Source: Bryobacteraceae bacterium (GTDB lineage: Bacteria; Acidobacteriota; Terriglobia; Bryobacterales; Bryobacteraceae). From it: 6,085 nt of DNA. The stretch lies in the NCBI GenBank assembly GCA_014379815.1, contig JACMLA010000141.1:1-6085 (forward strand), given 5' to 3'. The notes under the pieces were generated by a model that saw only the letters and a list, made by a program, of their open reading frames with translations, was not told the DNA's origin and made no database searches. Positions 4,392 to 6,085 of the stretch are shown here, piece by piece. Numbering within the stretch: the stretch's first letter is position 1; each line of letters begins with the position of its first letter. The translations under genes were made by a program, and so were the position numbers.

Positions 4392-6085
4392 TCAGGTAGT
4401 GGCTTCGATCTCTGCGGACACGGTCTCCCATTCGGTCATCAAAACTGCAAGCTTCTCCCGTCCGGCACTCAGTTGCTGCGTCAAACGGAGGGTCTCATCG
4501 GGATTGCGAAAGTTGGCGAGGTCGGCTTCCAGCGACGCGATGTGCTCTTCCAGCAAAGCGATCTCGCGCTCGACGGAGGAACACTGCTGCTTCAACTTTT
4601 CGACTTTCAGGGGATTGACCCGCTTGCCCTTTTCAGCCGAGTGGCCGTTCTGTACCCCATTGGCACTTACCGGAGCCGGAGGTAATGCAACGGCTGCGGG
4701 GAGTTCGAGGTCGAGAGGCCTGCCCGATTTGCGCCAGAGATAGTCTTCGTAGTTGCCCGGATATACGTGCACTTCGCCGCCGCCAACTTCAAACACTCGG
4801 GTCGCCAGCTTGTCGATGAAATAGCGGTCGTGAGACACGAAAACCACGGTGCCGCTAAACTCGGCCAGCGCGTTTAGCAGGACGTCCTTGGCGCGCATGT
4901 CGAGATGGTTCGTAGGCTCGTCCAGCAGCAGAAAGTTGGAAGGACTCAGAAGCATCTTTGCCAGCGCATAGCGATTGCGCTCACCTCCGGACAGCACGCC
5001 AATTCTCTTGAAGACATCATCGGCTGAGAAGAGAAAGCACCCAAGCAAGCTACGGAGTTCGGTTTCCGTTTTCATGCGGGCACCGCTACTCAGGTCCGCC
5101 AGTAACTCCGCGTCAGGGTCGAGTTCCTTGTACTGATCCTGAGCAAAGTAATCCACATCCACGTTGTGGCCAAGCTTGAACTCACCCGCGGTAAGAGGTT
5201 CGGTGCCGGCGAGCAATTTGATCAAGGTCGACTTGCCAGCCCCGTTGTGACCCACCAGTGCAATCCTGTCCCCGCGCTCGATCACAAAGCTGACGTCTCC
5301 AAGTACTTTCTTGGGTCCATAGCTCTTGGAGACTTTCTGGAATTCCGCTACGGTCCGGCCGCTGGACTTGGGTTGGGGGAAGCTGAAATAGATAGTCTGC
5401 TCATCGGTGGGTAGCTCGATCCGGTCGATCTTCTCCAGTTCCTTGATACGGCTCTGGACCTGCCTGGCCTTACTTGCCTGGTAGCGGAAGCGGCCTATGA
5501 AGGATTCCAGTTGCTCGATGCGCTCGCGCTGATTTCGCTGCGCGGCTTCCAGTTGCAGTTTGCGTTCCTGCTTCTGCACCAGGTACTTCTCGTAATTGCC
5601 GCTGTAGAAGTGTGCGCCCTTGTTCCAGATCTCCAGAATTCTGTTTACCGCTTTGTCGAGGAAATAGCGATCGTGCGAGATCAGGACGAACGCGTTGGGA
5701 TAGCTGGTCAGGTAATCTTCTAGCCAGTTACGGGCTTCCAGATCGAGGTGGTTCGTTGGCTCGTCCAGCAGCAAAACGTCTGGCTTTTGCAGAAGCAGTT
5801 TGGCAAGGGCAATGCGCATCTGCCAGCCGCCTGAGAACTCCTCCGTCCGCCGGTGCCAGTCCTCTTTAGGAAACCCAAGTCCATTCAGAACTGTTCCCAC
5901 GTGAGCCTCGAGAGCATAGCCGTCCCGCGCCTGAAATTCGGAATCGATGCGATGGAACCGCTCGGCCACCGCGGTGTACTCATCGGACGCCGGATCGAGA
6001 TCGGCCATCCGGTGCATCAGTTCTTCGAGTTCCCGCTCCATTTCATGAAGGTTCTCGAAGACCGACAGACATTCGGCGAACACCG
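4392..6085 (-). CDS. ABC-F family ATPase (YdiF/YheS-like), N-terminus cut by window edge
   Basis: The frame is open to the right edge. The GTG at 6083-6081 encodes an internal valine in the family's VFAECLSVFE arm region, so the true start and the first Walker A lie outside (roughly 90 residues missing by family norm). Counting that codon as residue 1, the visible parts are: the first ABC signature FSGGW (83-87), Walker B VLLLDEPTNHLD (103-114) and H-loop SHDRYFLD (136-143); a coiled-coil linker at about 165-222 with the family phrase FIGRFRYQASKARQVQSRIKE; the second Walker A GHNGAGKST (278-286), Q315 in YFAQDQ, LSGGE (364-368), Walker B LLLDEPTNHLD (385-395) and H-loop SHDRYFID (417-424). 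A Pro/Ala-rich spacer (460-490) leads to a C-terminal coiled coil (490-560). There are no membrane segments. ABC-F proteins act on ribosomes (translation factors or antibiotic protection) rather than as transporters. The catalytic glutamates E108 and E389 are present. The subfamily cannot be fixed without the N-terminus. Both ATP-site halves that are visible look active. Confidence 0.93.
   Translation of the reverse strand, partial: VFAECLSVFENLHEMERELEELMHRMADLDPASDEYTAVAERFHRIDSEFQARDGYALEAHVGTVLNGLGFPKEDWHRRTEEFSGGWQMRIALAKLLLQKPDVLLLDEPTNHLDLEARNWLEDYLTSYPNAFVLISHDRYFLDKAVNRILEIWNKGAHFYSGNYEKYLVQKQERKLQLEAAQRNQRERIEQLESFIGRFRYQASKARQVQSRIKELEKIDRIELPTDEQTIYFSFPQPKSSGRTVAEFQKVSKSYGPKKVLGDVSFVIERGDRIALVGHNGAGKSTLIKLLAGTEPLTAGEFKLGHNVDVDYFAQDQYKELDPDAELLADLSSGARMKTETELRSLLGCFLFSADDVFKRIGVLSGGERNRYALAKMLLSPSNFLLLDEPTNHLDMRAKDVLLNALAEFSGTVVFVSHDRYFIDKLATRVFEVGGGEVHVYPGNYEDYLWRKSGRPLDLELPAAVALPPAPVSANGVQNGHSAEKGKRVNPLKVEKLKQQCSSVEREIALLEEHIASLEADLANFRNPDETLRLTQQLSAGREKLAVLMTEWETVSAEIEATT

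Noticed and set aside
6081..6083. GTG as the true start of the ABC-F gene
   Set aside because: The protein would lack the first Walker A while starting within the conserved arm segment; the codon is an internal Val and the frame stays open to the window edge.

Overview
The window is about 60% GC (rough estimate), densely coding, and carries six protein genes with no RNA genes, mobile elements or CRISPR. The HtrA amino terminus is a short cytoplasmic head, one membrane segment reading LLSLSLLLCTLAIGIVIGTL, and then VNTGVRAAK. That style, and the small secreted peptidoglycan-binding protein that follows it, suggest a Gram-negative soil or sediment bacterium, most likely Acidobacteriota. This is inferred from remembered protein style, not from a search, and there is no rRNA here to confirm it.

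Layout: positions 1-2926 are transcribed rightward. They hold the 3' end of an EamA/DMT permease gene with a plausible intrinsic terminator, a complete HtrA/DegP-type periplasmic serine protease, a small exported protein with one PG_binding_1 domain 54 nt downstream, and an orphan HicB-like antitoxin-fold protein. Positions 3075-6085 are transcribed leftward. They hold an ABC-F ATPase cut by the right edge of the window and, 45 nt after it, a YprB/MrfB-type DEDDh exonuclease with TPR-like helices. The two blocks converge in a 148-nt gap at 2927-3074.

Function: htrA and the wall-binding protein plausibly form an envelope-maintenance unit. The ABC-F protein (ribosome-associated ATPase) and the YprB-like exonuclease (DNA repair in Bacillus) may be co-transcribed, but no biochemical link is visible. 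The DMT permease and HicB-like protein look like independent neighbours.

No clearly novel multi-gene system is visible. The points that merit a second look are the orphan HicB, the YprB/MrfB gene with no helicase partner in view, the odd TTG start of the wall-binding gene with an overlapping three-codon mini-ORF, and an imperfect tandem repeat just before that start.
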